64,000 nucleotides of DNA, taken from NCBI GenBank assembly GCA_958450365.1, contig CAUEEP010000725.1, positions 248,001 through 312,000 of the forward strand. Reading direction: 5' to 3'. The position numbers and the translations under genes are program-made. The notes beneath the pieces were generated by a model. That model did no database searches, had not been told where the DNA came from, and saw only the letters and a program-made list of their open reading frames with translations. Source of the stretch: Mesorhabditis belari. Its lineage: Eukaryota; Nematoda; Chromadorea; Rhabditida; Rhabditidae. Positions 40,762-52,853 of the stretch are shown piece after piece. Position 1 is the first letter of the stretch; every line of letters starts with the position of its first letter.

Positions 40762-43700
40762 ATGTCTCTTGACGTGATCGGGCATGGAGGCTTTGGAACA
40801 GTTTTCAGGCAACAAATTAATGGAAGGTTTGTTTATGAGAATTTTCTGATAAAGTCGTGCAAAGTAGTTTTCTGTACAAGTTTTTATCGTTCGCATGAAT
40901 AAATCTGATCAAATTTATCATAAGTTTAGCTGTTTTTCAAATTGGAAATTGTATGTGGTACTGAAAAATCTCCCAGGATTATGGCGACAAAACTTTGGCG
41001 ACAAGAGCGACCAATAAAGAAAAAAAGCAAAATTTTATCTTTCATTGATATTTAACAACTATAAATGAACAATTGAATTCGAATCGGTCACCATTGGCGC
41101 TGCTACGAGCCTACAAACGTTTGGGAAAAGCGTCCACGGTGGCGACCAAGTAGGGGATGTCCATCATGCTTTAAGCAAGAATTTCTTCAACCTATCGATC
41201 GTTTTATCTGGATTTTTTGCAAGCTTTTGCTTCAAGCAATGACTAAACAGAAAAGTCAAGGGGATTGAGATCCGGAGAACTAGGTGGCCATTCAGAAAAA
41301 GCGAAATGTGGCAGTGTAAAAGTCTTGAACCTTCTTGGCCTTGTGGGCGGGGGCACCATCTTTTTGGAAGGTTCAAATTCGTTTTCCAAAGTGTTTCTTA
41401 GCCCATGGGGTGATTTCGTTTTTCAAAATGTCCAAACAATTGCCACTTCTTCTCTTCTTCGCCTTTCCTGATGCACAAACACCACCATTACCGATGCAAG
41501 GTGTCCACTACGAGTCACTATCAAATTTCGTTGAGCTTTGGCCCAAATACGATCATTCTGCTTGTTTAAGCTTGTCTGCATTCTGCTCATTCTGATTGCT
41601 TCTCCTTGTACAGAAAAATTTTCTCATCTTTTCTCATGTTGTGGTGATCGATCCCATTGAATCGCATCAAAAGCTGATCTGATTTTTCCTTTGTCCTTTC
41701 AAGAGAAATTGAGTCTTGTCTTTCTTGTAGGCAGTTAGTTGAAGCTTGTTTTCAAGTATTCGTCCAACAGAACTCTTCGATATGCCCATTCCTTTTGCGC
41801 TTTGCCTCACGGATTCATTCTTTCTGATCCTATCCTTGACAAATTTGATATCCAATTTTGAGGCAGCTTTTGGTCGTTCTCCACGTCCTGGACAATCCTC
41901 GAATGTTCCCAATAATCGAAATCGTTGAATTGTGCGATAAACAACACTCCGATGACTTTTTAGGCGTTTGTGAATGTCGTCCATCGAGACAGCCTGCTTG
42001 TAGAGAGCAATGATGGATTGACGATGAACGGAGAAGCATCCTAAAAAAGAAAAAGTACAAAAATGTGTCAAAATATCAAAATGATCAAAAGCAATAAAGC
42101 ATTTTTGAATGGGAAAGAAACCGCTTAGCTAGAGAGGTTAAATGACGCGCAATTTATAAAGAAATATTCTTTGCGTGCTTGATACTCTTCACTCAAGACA
42201 CGTTATTTCTTGTTTCGAGATATCTGATCTCACATGACCTAAGACACTTTATTCAATAGCCGACTGTCTGGGAATTTTTGGGCTTTTCTTGAGTTTTGCG
42301 CTCTCACTTGCGCAATTTTCACACAAAATCGACAATTGAATTAAAGGCGACGATAAAAACGGAAACAATTTCGTCCTAATTAGGAAACAACTTTCACACG
42401 ATGAAAGGAAAACAGAGAAAAGTAAAAACAAAGAAGAAAAATCAAATGAACAACAGTTGCCTTATACAGGTTTTAACAAAAGATATTCAGCTAACAAGTT
42501 GCAAAACAATAAATGATTTGGGGCGCGAAATAGAATGAAGGCGGATTTCCGCAATACTTTTCCAATTTTTTTAGGCGTTTAGGTAGGTTTTAGGCAGAAT
42601 TAGATAACTTTTTAGTGGCTACAATATGTTATAATCGCCACAATATGTTATCATCCTTGCACACCCAGTATTAATTGTTGGTGATTTTCAGAACTGTAGC
42701 TGTGAAATGTCTCTCCGCAGCGGATCATCCAAGAAGTTTACGGCGTGAAGTGAATATCTTGAAAGAGCTTTCACATCCAAATGTCGTCGAATACATTGAT
42801 GTTTTTCATTCGGGTGAAGGAGCTCGCTTGAATATTGTCACCGAATTTTGCGAGAGGGGCGACGTCAAAAATTGTATTTAAACTCAGTGAGGTTGATTTA
42901 TTTCTTAAATCATCAATTTAGTTATCAAAAATAGCGAGAAATGCTACTCGATTTCAACGGTGATTGATTGGGGATCACAGCTTTTCGATGCTCTCAAATA
43001 TCTTCAAGAAAGACGTGTTTTCCATCGTGATATCAAGCCGTCAAAGTTTGAATGAAATAAAATGGCAACTAAAAGGATTTTTTTTAGTATCTTGTTGGGA
43101 CATTTGCACGAAATGAAACTTTGTGATTTTGGTTTATCAAAAGTGGAATCTTCTGAGTATTCGGCGTGAGTATTAGGTTGTCCACAAGGGGCAAAGTTAT
43201 CCTGTCCTGTCCACAGGCTTTCCACAAGGGGCAAGGTTGCCCTGTCCTGTCCTGTCCACAGGCTATCCACAAGGGACAAAGTTGTCCTGTCCTGTCCACA
43301 GGCTATCCACAAGGGGCAAAGTTGTCCTTTCTTGTCCACAGGCTGTCCAAAAGGCACAAAGTTGTCCTGTCCTGTCCACAGGCTGTCCAAAAGGCACAAA
43401 GTTGTCCTGTCCTGTCCACAGGCTATCCACAAGGGACAAAGTTGTCCTGTCCTGTCCACAGGCTATCCACAAGGGACAAAGTTGTCCTGTCCTGTCCACA
43501 GGCTATCCACAAGGGGCAAAGTTGTCCTTTCTTGTCCACAGGCTGTCCAAAAGGCACAAAGTTGTCCTGTCCTGTCCACAGGCTGTCCAAAAGGCACAAA
43601 GTTGTCCTGTCTTGTCCACAGGCTTTCCACAAAGTTTTTTTTCGTTTCTTTTTGTACTTCCATTTAAAAATAACAAATATTCACTAATTTATCAATTCAT

Positions 43701-46700
43701 CAATATGGTTTGCTCTAAAAAAGTGTTTCTTGTTGTATTTCCCCTCTTTTAACTCAATTTCACCTTACTTTCAAGCGCCAAATTCGAGAATGAAAATGTG
43801 TTCTTCGTAAAAAAAACTATAAAAACGTCTAGGAAGAAATTGGTTGAATGAATTTCTTTTGAGAATCTAGCTATATACGAAACTTTTTGTGCACTATTTG
43901 ATTTGAAATTGATGTTAATTAAGAAAGGTTTTCTTTAGCTAAAGTATCTAAATCGCATTATCGTCGCTTTTTTTTGACTAGCCGACTTTCAGCCTCAAAA
44001 AAAGTTCACAGATAAGACATTTAAAACCTGTTTTAATGTTATTTTACAGAAAAATAACTCACTTCTCTAATGAAATAAACCGTCGCTCAATTGGTGCATT
44101 TGAAACAAAAAGAAACGAAAAGAAATGAAAAGAAATGAAAAGAAATGAAAAGAAACCAAAAAAAAGGAAAAAAAATGAAAAGACTTTCTGAATAGCCTAA
44201 TAGAATGAAAGAAAAATGTAAGAATAAATAAATTTTAGCTATGGAGTGGTGGGAACATTGAGGTATACGCCACCTGAAACTCTTGGCTATATTGAGGGAA
44301 AACATTTGGTAGAGGGAAACAGAAAAAACGAATCAAGAAACTCGTACATTTAGTTCACTCACGCCAGTGATCTGTATTCAGCTGGCCTTGTTTTGTGGGA
44401 AACGATCGAGAGAAGGTTTGCCACTTAAAGATATTAAAGAAAAAAGAAATTTCCTAATATCTTGATCACTTTGCATTGATTTGTCAAAGCTGAAATCAAA
44501 AATTCTTTTCCCATCAAAAATTCAAAACTCTTTTCCCATCAAAAATGTCTAAAGGGGTACTTCGGTTTCAAAAGTGATTTTCAAAAGTCAGCCACGACTA
44601 TTTGTAAACCAATCGACGCGTTTCAGTCTCCTCTACAATGATTTCATAAAGAAAAACCTTGAAAACACTTAAAATCCCGGAAAAAACTATTGAAAACTGT
44701 CAAAAAATGCGTTTGGGAATCTAAAGTGCAATGTGACGGAAGCTTTATACTACATTTTATACTACATACTGGAATTAATTCTACTGTAGTTTTCGTCTAG
44801 ACTACGGTATAAGTCCTATAACAACCAGCAAAAGACCGTTAAAGTATTCAGTTAAAGTATTCTCGTCCTATAACAACCAGCAAAAGACCGTTAAAGTATT
44901 CAGTTAAAGTATTCTCGTCCTATAACAACCAGCAAAAGACCGTTAAAGTATTCAGTTAAGCAATTGAAAGTTAATTAACGGTTTTGTTTTGAGGTATTAG
45001 ATTGGAAAGAAAGTTCTCGGAAAAAGTTTACACAGTGATTTTTCCCATTTTTTCAATTCTTTCCAGATTTTTTTGATAAACTTGACTATCAGCTGAATCT
45101 CTTGCTTGAAACAGCTGAATCTCTTGCTTGAATCAGCTGAATATCTTGCTTGAATCAGCTGTATATCTGAAAGGTAATATTAGGTTGTCCAATAAGTAAT
45201 GCGTGTTTTGACACGATTTTCAAAATATCACAAAATTAACAAAAGGACGAGCATTGTCAAACTGCAGTTTAATCATCGAAGTGTCCTCTCCTTTACGACA
45301 AAGAGCTTGCTGCACTCTTTCCAATTGTTGAGAGTACAAGTCAGCAACGACTGGCCTTCCAGCGCGTTCCTCGTCCTCTAACGACTCGTTTCCGTCCGCA
45401 AATCGTTTAAACCAGCGCTGGCACTGGCTGATTGAAATTGAATCCTCTCCAAATGCGGCACAGATAGTTCGATGGCAATCCGCTGCAGTTTTACCTCGTT
45501 TGAAATCATACAGCATTGATGCGCGGACAACAAACTTTTTGTCTTTCATCTGCAAAGCAACATATCTATTATAAAACAAAGGCAAATAAATAAAATAATA
45601 TATAAAAATAAACACAAGATGCTGATGATTAAAAAGAACATATATTTGCTCGAAGCGATTTCGCAATAGTTTCGAAATAAGTAGCACGCATTACTTATTG
45701 GACAACCTAATAGTTTAAAATATTCGAAAGCACCTTGGCCTTAGCTAAGCCCTTCTTGAAAAATCTAATGAAAAACAAAAAAGCAAAAGCCAATTGAAAA
45801 CGAGTGGATCCGAACCCTCCAGGGTTGGCCTCTTTGCCAAGAATACTAACCACCCGGCTAAACCGGTAACAAACACCGGCCACTGAGAACGGCTTATAAT
45901 GGTTTGAAGCAAAAATCGGATTTCTTTGGGGACCGGAATACTACTTTAACTTTCAGAATCGTCTACCCAGGCCCAAACGTTGAGGCCCATGCAACCCTTG
46001 TCTTTCGAATTTGTTACGGTGATCCGTTGGAGCCACCGAAATGCAGAGACCAACTGGCTGATCTCATATCTCGGTAAGGTTTAACAGTGAAATAGAAAGA
46101 TGATGAAAGAGTGAAATAGAAATACAATCTTTTCAGCTGCTGCTCTCGAGAACTTGAGAAACGACCGACAGCAACGGATGCTTTGAAGGAAATCTTGCAA
46201 ATGAAAGAATCACAATTCTATGATCTTTTCTTAATGGAACCAATCGATGACCCAAATTCGACAAAACCAAAACTTCCCTTTGGATCAATCGATGACTCAG
46301 ATCTCAATCTGATAGCAACATTTAAACCACAAGTAAACTAGAAAAAGTAATCAATTTTTTTTATTTTGATTAAGCAGAAAGAAAAGTCACCTTCGGTCGG
46401 ATTGGGAAAGATGAAATTCGAGCAACTTCGACAAGTTTTCAATGGCACTTCTCCATTGCGAAGATCGACAAGTGCTGAAGAAATTCCATATAAAAAGATC
46501 GACCATAAACCGGTAGCTTTATAAGCTTTATCTTTATATTTCAAGTTTCAGTCATTCACTCAACTCAGTTCACCAATAGAAGAAGATGAAGAAATGACAC
46601 TGACAACAATGAGACTCAGGTTGAATACTTGCGCTATATCCTTAAATATTAGGATAAATATTATCCCTATTGGGTTGGCAACTTGATAATGACGCGTTTA

Positions 46701-49700
46701 TCTAACAAATCATTTATTTCAAAAAAAACACAAAAGAAGAGCTTTCAATTCGAAAGGTATTCTCCATTAGGTCTATGACTTCTTCCCATCTTCTGCGCAA
46801 ATCCCGGATCCCATCCTCGAAGAACTTGGGAGTTTTTGAGGCGAAGTAGTCATTCACTGCTTTTATGACCTGAGCATGATCATCGAACTTTTCTCCTTCC
46901 AAAAAGTGCTTCAGCGACCGAAACAAAAAGTAATCTGAAGGAGCCAAGTCGGGAGAATAAGGTGCGTGGGGCAGCACCTTCCAGCCAAGTTCCTCGATTT
47001 TCTTATAAGTGATCTTTGCAGTGTGAGGTTTTGCGTTGTCGTGTAAAAATCTGACTCTCTCCGGTTTGAGCCCCAATTTCTTCAAAGACTCGTTAACTCT
47101 CATTAATTGCTTCGAATCAAGATCAGCATCGACGGTTTGGCCAGGTTACAGCACTTCATAATGCACCAATCCCTTGAAGTTCCACCAGCAACAGAGCATT
47201 ATCTTCTTCCCATGGATATCCGGTTTGGGAGTGGTTTGCGGGGTCTGCCCAGTAGATAGCCATTGATTTTTGCGTTTAATTTTCTCGTAGTTGATCCACG
47301 TTTCGTCAGAAGGCAAAACCCTGTGAAAAAAAGTCGTTTGATTTACATTTTTGTAGCAAAATTGAGGCGACGTTGACACAGGCCATTTTGTTGCTTTGGG
47401 TCAGTCCGTGAGGAACCCATTTTCCAACTCGATTCTTTTTCCCAAGTTTGTGTAAATAGTTTTCGATTGTCGTATGGGATACTTAAAATATTTCTGCCAA
47501 CTCACGAACAGTGAGTGTTGGGCAATCTTCAATTAAGGCGAGCAAGTCATCGTCGACCACTTCTGGAGGATGTCCTTGGTGTGGCTCGTCTAGGAGGCTT
47601 TCATCGCCGCCTTGGAATCGTTGAAACCATCATTGACACTGACGAATGTGTATACTTTCCTCTCCAAAAACAGTGATGATCGTGCGATGAGATTCAGCTG
47701 GTGATTTTCCTTGTTTAAAATCGTAGAACAATGCAGCTCGAATACGGAATTTTTTGTCCGCCATTTTTTGCAAAAAGCGAATAATGAAATTTGGAGCACT
47801 AAATGCTATTTATGCAGACATCTTTTACTTTGTATATATGCAAAAAAAAAGAGGGAAGAAACGGCGCTTGAAATTACAAAACACGTGTTAAGTAGTGACG
47901 CGTCATTATTAAGTTGCCAACCTAATAGAAAACTTTAGTGACAAAGAAGATCAAACAATAATTGCTAAAAAAGAAATGGAAAGTGAAGAGATTCGAGAAA
48001 AACCCAACAACAAGCAACCTTTTATGAATGAGTTAAAGACAACGGTTTGTAACTTAAAGATTTCTTCTTTTAGTTTCATTTTATTCGCTATTGGGTAAGC
48101 CAACAATGGCCAACAAGAACAATCTAATTTAGCACTAAAATGGTGAAAATGTTTAGAAATACATGGTTTTGGTAAGCGGACTACCGGAAAAGAAACCGAC
48201 GGCAAAAAAGATTTTCAAAGATTTGATCGCCGTGTTCACTGACGAGCCGTTGAAGTGGGGAATTAAGTATTTTGAATTTTATAATCAAATGAAAGTTTGA
48301 ATTAAGCTGTACTCATACATCTAGCTTTTTACGGGATTAAGCTTATGTTCTTACTTCTAAAGATAGTGCTTAAAACTTGCATAAACCATCAAAAATAATG
48401 AAAGCTTTCAAGAAGAATAAGTACCATGAGCTGACTTCTGCCTCGAAAGAGAAACGAATGACGCGATGCCAAGATCTTCTTCTAATCATTTGCATACATT
48501 GGGGACCAAAATTATAGCGACAACAACAAAGAAAACAATGGTATTTACTAGAATCAGCCAACTGCAATTTAAAAAATGATTAAACCATTGATAAAATAAG
48601 AATTTTCATTCATTTTTCAACAAAGAACCACAAAGTGAGAGTCTTGAGCGTTAATGCAGGTTTTGAATCGTTTCGGGAACGTATTGGCGATCAGGTAGGC
48701 TGTATCCAACTCATCCCAGACTTTCATCAACGATTTCTTCAATGAATTGATCTTTTGGATTTGATCTTTTGGAATTGATAAAGAGTCTTGTTGATCTTCA
48801 GTCGTCTTCAGTCTTCGTCTTCAGCTCGGTCACCAATGTTCTACTTTTGTGCAAGACTATGATCGAATCGCGATGAAGAGATTTCTTAACCATTCCTAAA
48901 ATTAGCAAAGTTTTTGAGTAATAATATAAAATACAATCAAATAACGAGAAAAAAAACCAGAAAAAAGTAGATCAACGGCATTTTAATTGACTGGAGTTGC
49001 TATAATTTTAGAGCACCCTGTAGAATCAATTGTGATATCACTTTTTGTCATTGATTATCAAAATTTCAGAATTGAATTCGTCAAGCCGGCTTCTCTTGGT
49101 CAAGCACTTCTCACATTTAGTCAACTTGATTTTGCTTTAAAAGTTTAAAACTTTTCAATAATATTTCTCAATTTCTTTAGTTTATCACACTCTACAACCA
49201 GAAAAGATATGGGAATACTGATTTTTTGATGAAAATCGAGCTTTTCAAGGAAACTTCTTCAAGGAATTTATCGATTCCAACAAAAGGTGTAATTATTTGA
49301 AAACAAAGAATACAGAAATTCAGATGAGCACAGTGATTCGGAGATCTCGAGAAGTTCTTCGCCGCCTCAGAGAAATCGGAATCTTGTAAGTGAAAAGTTT
49401 TGAATAGAAGCATAAAGCGACTGTTTCTTTATGCTCAAAAAATTGCAGGAAATTGACAAGACGAAGATTTACATAAAAAATCTCCCCTCACATGCCACAA
49501 ATCAGAATGTGATCAAATGGATCTTCGAAGACAATCCGAATTTGGTGTCGGGAAGGTGCGGCTAACTCTGTTACGTCTAAATTTTTATGAAATTCAGTTT
49601 ATCCCTGAAATTGGATCCTTTTGGAATGCAGACTTGTATCGCAAAGTTCCGAAATGAAAAAGAAGTGGACAAGGTTTTAATTTGAAATTTACAAGCTCAA

Positions 49701-50970
49701 GCTAAAAGCTCAACAAAATGATTTTAGATAATCTCGGAGTTCAATAATAAGGCTTATCCGGGTACGGAAACAATTCTTCATGTTCGACATTTCAAAACAA
49801 ATCAGTCGAAAGGAAGATCGAAATCGAGAGGTTAAGGAAAATAGAGCATAGAAAAATAAAATAGGATATAGAGGTTCAAGATTTATGTTCAAGATTTATG
49901 GTTCAATATTTATGGTTCAATATTTATGGGAACTTTTAAGCTCACACATCATTTAGCACATTGAAAATTCATTTATAAGCAAGAAATCATCAAGAAAGTT
50001 GGAAAAAAGTTGAAAATAAACTCAACTTTCTAGATTATTTTTATGTCATAGAAAAAAAAAGCTGAAAAATTGAGAAAAAACAAAGAAAACAGATGAAAAA
50101 TTCTTTTAATTCTTCATTTAATTCTTCTTTTAATGAAGGAATCTCAAATGGCCGTAATTATGACCCTTTAAAAGCTTTTAAGAAGTTTTCTTTTAGATTC
50201 CCAATCGCCGAAAGCCGTTGGCGGACGATTTAATGGTAGACCGTCTTTGTCTCCAACTCGTACAGCACAAACATCACGATCCAACTCTTCGTATTCAAGT
50301 AAATCGTGTCCCTTAAGAATTGTATCTATCTGAAAAAGACTTCAAACATATTTAGCTCAAAGACCTCAAGGTCAGTTCAACCGCAATCCATTCAATCTTC
50401 CAATGCCTTCAATGATCCCTCAATTCCATGACTTTCAAACCCCTCCACCTCCTTATCAACCTCAAATTTTCAACTCAAATTCAAATATTTATCAAAATAA
50501 TCAGGTGAGATCTATTAAAGATAAATCTAAATTTAATTAGATCGCTTCTCCAACGATTTTTATCTCAAATCTCCCATTGACCACATCTCGCGCGGATCTG
50601 ATCGAGTATTTTCATAACAAGACTCTTGAAGGAGAGTTGATTCAAGTAGCTGAAGGGGATGGGTTTGTCAATTTGATCATTTAAATAAATTTTCTAATAG
50701 CTAAGCCGATTTATTGAATGATAAAAAGAAAATAAACGAATCCTGGAAAGGAATTTCCGAATTTCTCTTTAGAATCAAATTCCTCCCATCGCTTCAACCA
50801 AATCCTATCCACAAAACCTGCTTGATCACTTTCAAAACGCCAAGAGCAGCTCAATTGGTTAAGTACAAATGATTTTAAGAAAGTATTGATCATTTTAGGC
50901 TCAACGTTATTTCTTTGGAAAGCCTTTTCAACATCCTGGTTGCTTTTTGAACATCGAGTTATGGTACTAA
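40762..50970 (+). CDS. Protein kinase fused to three RRM-like domains
   Basis: 23 exons: 40762-40826, 42692-42873, 42922-43045, 43088-43165, 44239-44308, 44354-44415, 45957-46073, 46137-46332, 46378-46512, 46552-46619, 47939-48044, 48157-48254, 49070-49142, 49181-49286, 49324-49385, 49449-49555, 49598-49673, 49728-49830, 50197-50298, 50356-50504, 50541-50662, 50773-50857, 50899-50970; 785 aa, no stop or frameshift. Kinase: GHGGFG (7-12), VAVK with Lys27, Glu41, HRDIKPSN (117-124), DFG (137-139), GTLRYTPPE, SDLYSAGLVLWE; all catalytic residues present, Ser/Thr type by HRDIKPSN. RRM-like units near 402 (VLVSGLP), 515 (IYIKNLP) and 694 (IFISNLP) are near copies of the RING gene's first three. 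It stops where RRM4 would follow. Start: Met 14 bases after an AG (TTCTAG), possibly trans-spliced; a short upstream exon is possible. Confidence 0.9.
41085..42071 (-). mobile_element. Degenerate Tc1/mariner-superfamily transposon
   Basis: Minus strand: an N-terminal helix-turn-helix region (41667-42071) has IIALYKQAVSMDDIHKRL, then RPKAASKLDIKFVKDRI and GISKSSVGRILEN. A C-terminal part near 41210-41310 has WPPSSPDLNPLDFSV, the block around the last catalytic acid. The parts are in different frames with stops between them. No clear inverted ends. In the kinase intron 40827-42691. Confidence 0.85.
42245..42640 (-). repeat. Dispersed repeat, copy B (uninterrupted)
   Basis: Reverse-orientation match to 19395-20260 without the hAT-like insertion. 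Includes the shared reading stretch ending in QSAIE and the GGCGGATTTCCGC motif. It may be a decayed coding element, but no family was recognised. Confidence 0.7.
43173..44201. mobile_element. Non-autonomous mariner with 40-bp minisatellite
   Basis: The left end TTAGGTTGTCCACAAG and the right end ...GCCTAA are flanked by TA. 43180-43630 is about 11 copies of a 40-bp unit (GGCTATCCACAAGGGACAAA, then GTTGTCCTGTCCTGTCCACA). The remainder matches 7060-7714 (TTTGCTCTAAAAAAGTG, CTTTAGCTAAAGTATCTAA). It starts seven bases after the donor at 43165. The several long overlapping ORFs here are repeat readings. Confidence 0.88.
44814..44960. repeat. Minisatellite, 52-bp unit
   Basis: Nearly three copies of a 52-bp unit starting CCTATAACAACCAGCAAAAG. 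A shorter 24-bp repeat (CTTGCTTGAATCAGCTGAAT...) follows at about 45088-45172. Both are in the kinase intron 44416-45956. Confidence 0.9.
45180..45710 (-). mobile_element. Internally deleted mariner
   Basis: Inverted ends TTAGGTTGTCCAATAAGTAA and complement with TA on both sides. The minus-strand ORF keeps the N-terminal DNA-binding part (KFVVRASMLYDFKRGK, then FGEDSISISQCQRWFKRF, DGNESLEDEERAGRP). It then jumps directly to VADLYSQQLERVQQAL, which normally lies about 150 residues later. A clean in-frame internal deletion makes a small protein without the catalytic core. Confidence 0.9.
45802..45880 (-). other. tRNA-like remnant
   Basis: On the minus strand, TAGCCGGGTGGTTAG (A box/D arm) and GGGTTCGGATCC (B box) lie at tRNA spacing. 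The T stem does not pair, so it is not functional. In the kinase intron 44416-45956. Confidence 0.5.
46670..47925 (-). mobile_element. Full-length mariner with disrupted transposase
   Basis: 1256 bp, flanked by TA, with inverted ends TTGGGTTGGCAACTT... and complement. The transposase is in three minus-strand pieces: N-terminal DNA-binding part (47590-47799), middle with SDETWINYEKIKRKNQW and MLCCWWNFKGLVHYEVL (47146-47379), and C-terminal with FLHDNAKPHTAKITYKK and PHAPYSPDLAPSDYFLF (46714-47103). A TAA separates the middle and last pieces, and frames shift near 47400-47590. Three Asp residues are still present, but no intact protein can be made. In the kinase intron 46620-47938. Confidence 0.93.
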
Positions 50971-51356
50971 TGCACTTTAAAGAGCTTTTTCTTTCTCATC
51001 TTTTTCTTACCTTTCTTTCGATTCAAAAATTTAAATCTTTCCCTTTTCAATTTCCAAGTGTATTCTCCCCACAAATTTGTCATTCTTTTCTTTTCTTTCT
51101 TTCACAAGAAAAATTCTTTTTATTAGAATTCTCGTCCTATTGCAGCTGCAAAAGTTTCAGGCCATCTGCAAATTGGAAAAAAGATTATTAAAAGGCTCCC
51201 TCTTTTTTTCGATGTTGCTTATTTGAATAAAATTCTTTTTCTTGCCTTTTTTGGGGCACCGGCCCATGGCAAGGCAAGGCAAGGGAAAATCGCTTACAGT
51301 TTTTCTCTAAAACTCCAGTTTTTTCTAATACATTATTAGGAAAATGCATTTAATGA

Positions 51357-51500
51357 GTGGCCCCCAAACAGTTCGGATTTCAATTCACTGGATTTTTCTG
51401 TTTGCAGTGTCCTCGAGGCTTGCTCAAAACCTTATAAAACCGTTCAGAGTTTGAAGAACGCATTCGAAAAGGCCTGGGAAGAATACTACCTACTAGACAT
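51357..51500 (+). mobile_element. Tc1/mariner-like C-terminal remnant
   Basis: Plus strand reads WPPNSSDFNSLDFSVCSVLE, then TVQSLKNAFEKAWEEYY: the same block as at 41085-42071, on the other strand. A short inverted pair (TAGACATGGG... at about 51497 and CCATGTCTAATTC at about 51718) encloses a GGTCGGTCGGTCTCGG tract just downstream. Confidence 0.75.
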
Positions 51501-51795
51501 GGGAAAAATTCAAAAAGTTCGGTCGGTCGGTCTCGGTCGGTCAATAAGCGACCGATCGATCCCAATAAATTTATAAAGGTGCTTTTTTATGTACAGCTTT
51601 TCAATGTATTTAAATGAAGATTAATCTGAAGATTAAAAATTAAATTTTATTGGGCAAAACAATGCGTCACAACGAATTGGCATTTATCTATATGATTACG
51701 GGACCGATCGACCGGGACCATGTCTAATTCGTCTTCCTACCAAAAACCACCAAAAAAACTTCACCAAAAGTGTTGGGAATATAATAGTTGCTTTA

Positions 51796-52853
51796 TTAGG
51801 TTGAGGAAAAAGTAATGTCGGTTTTGAATTCCCGTTGTTGGCGATTTTCCAGTTATTTCTTATGCGATTTTTTTAAAATAGATTTCACCTAGACACTATA
51901 CTTTCGTATTGTATTTGACTTTTACAAATTTTTACAAATTTAACAATATTTTCAGGTACAAAATGCAAGACGAAAAGTTTCGACTTCGAGCCACTTTGTG
52001 ATATGATTCGGTTAGAACTTCGGTCACTCCTGCTCCTGCACAAGGAAAATCCGCGGCTGAATCGCATTGGACAATCATTAAAGTTTTTGGGGAAGACAGC
52101 ATTAGCGAAAGATGATGCCAAATATGGTTTCAGCGGTTAAAAGATGGAAATGAAAGTCGCCAAGACGAGGAACGGTCTGGACGATCCCAAGAGATTTCAG
52201 AGGAGGATTTGCTTGATGCCATTGAACTCAATCCAACCCGGGTACTTAGGAGTGCCATTCTCCTCTACCTCACGGAGGACATCCGCTACAGTCGCCCATG
52301 GAGGACATCCGCTGCCGATAGAACTTCGGTGACTCCTGCTTTTTATGATCCCCTCTGCGACCATAGGCTAGTTAGTACCACTCGAAACTGTCACCGCTGA
52401 TCTTTATTCAAAAAAGTTGATGAGAGTTAACGAGGCTTTAAAGAAATTGGGCGTTGAAACATCAGAATTGCTATTTTTCCATGATAATGCAAAACCTCAC
52501 ACTGCAAAAATTACTCACCAAAAAATCGACGAGCTTGGTTGGAAACTTCTGCCCCACGCACCTTATAGTCCGGACCTGACTCCATCAGATTATTTTTTGT
52601 TTCGGTCGTTGAAGAGTTTTCTTATGGGAGAAAAGTTCGAGAATCATGCACAGATCAAAAAAAGTAGTCTACACTTATTTTGGCTTGAAAACTCCCCATT
52701 TTTTTGAGGATGGTATCAGGGACTTGCGACGAAGATGGGAACAAGTCATCAATCATAATGGAGAATAGCTCCTTGATTCATGTGCGTTTGTTTATGTTTT
52801 TAGCAATAAACAGTTTTGTGACAAAAACCGACATTACTTTTTCCTCAACCTAA
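51796..52853 (+). mobile_element. Degenerate mariner
   Basis: Inverted ends TTAGGTTGAGGAAAAAGTAA and complement with TA on both sides. Plus-strand transposase remnants are MQDEKFRLRATL, then FGEDSISERWCQIWFQRLKD, and the C-terminal part from 52417 with FFHDNAKPHTAKITHQK and YSPDLTPSDYFLF. The middle of the gene, including the first Asp region, is deleted or scrambled. The related copy at 62610 is of the same family. Confidence 0.9.

Noticed and set aside
43166..43752. Several overlapping 70-170-aa ORFs on both strands
   Set aside because: They are readings of a stop-free 40-bp minisatellite inside a mariner MITE in an intron; open in many frames at once.
48157..50970. Treating the second RRM block as a pseudogene
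   Set aside because: All exons keep frame when the acceptors TTTAG at 50355 and TTAG at 50540 are used, and the block continues the open frame of the kinase.
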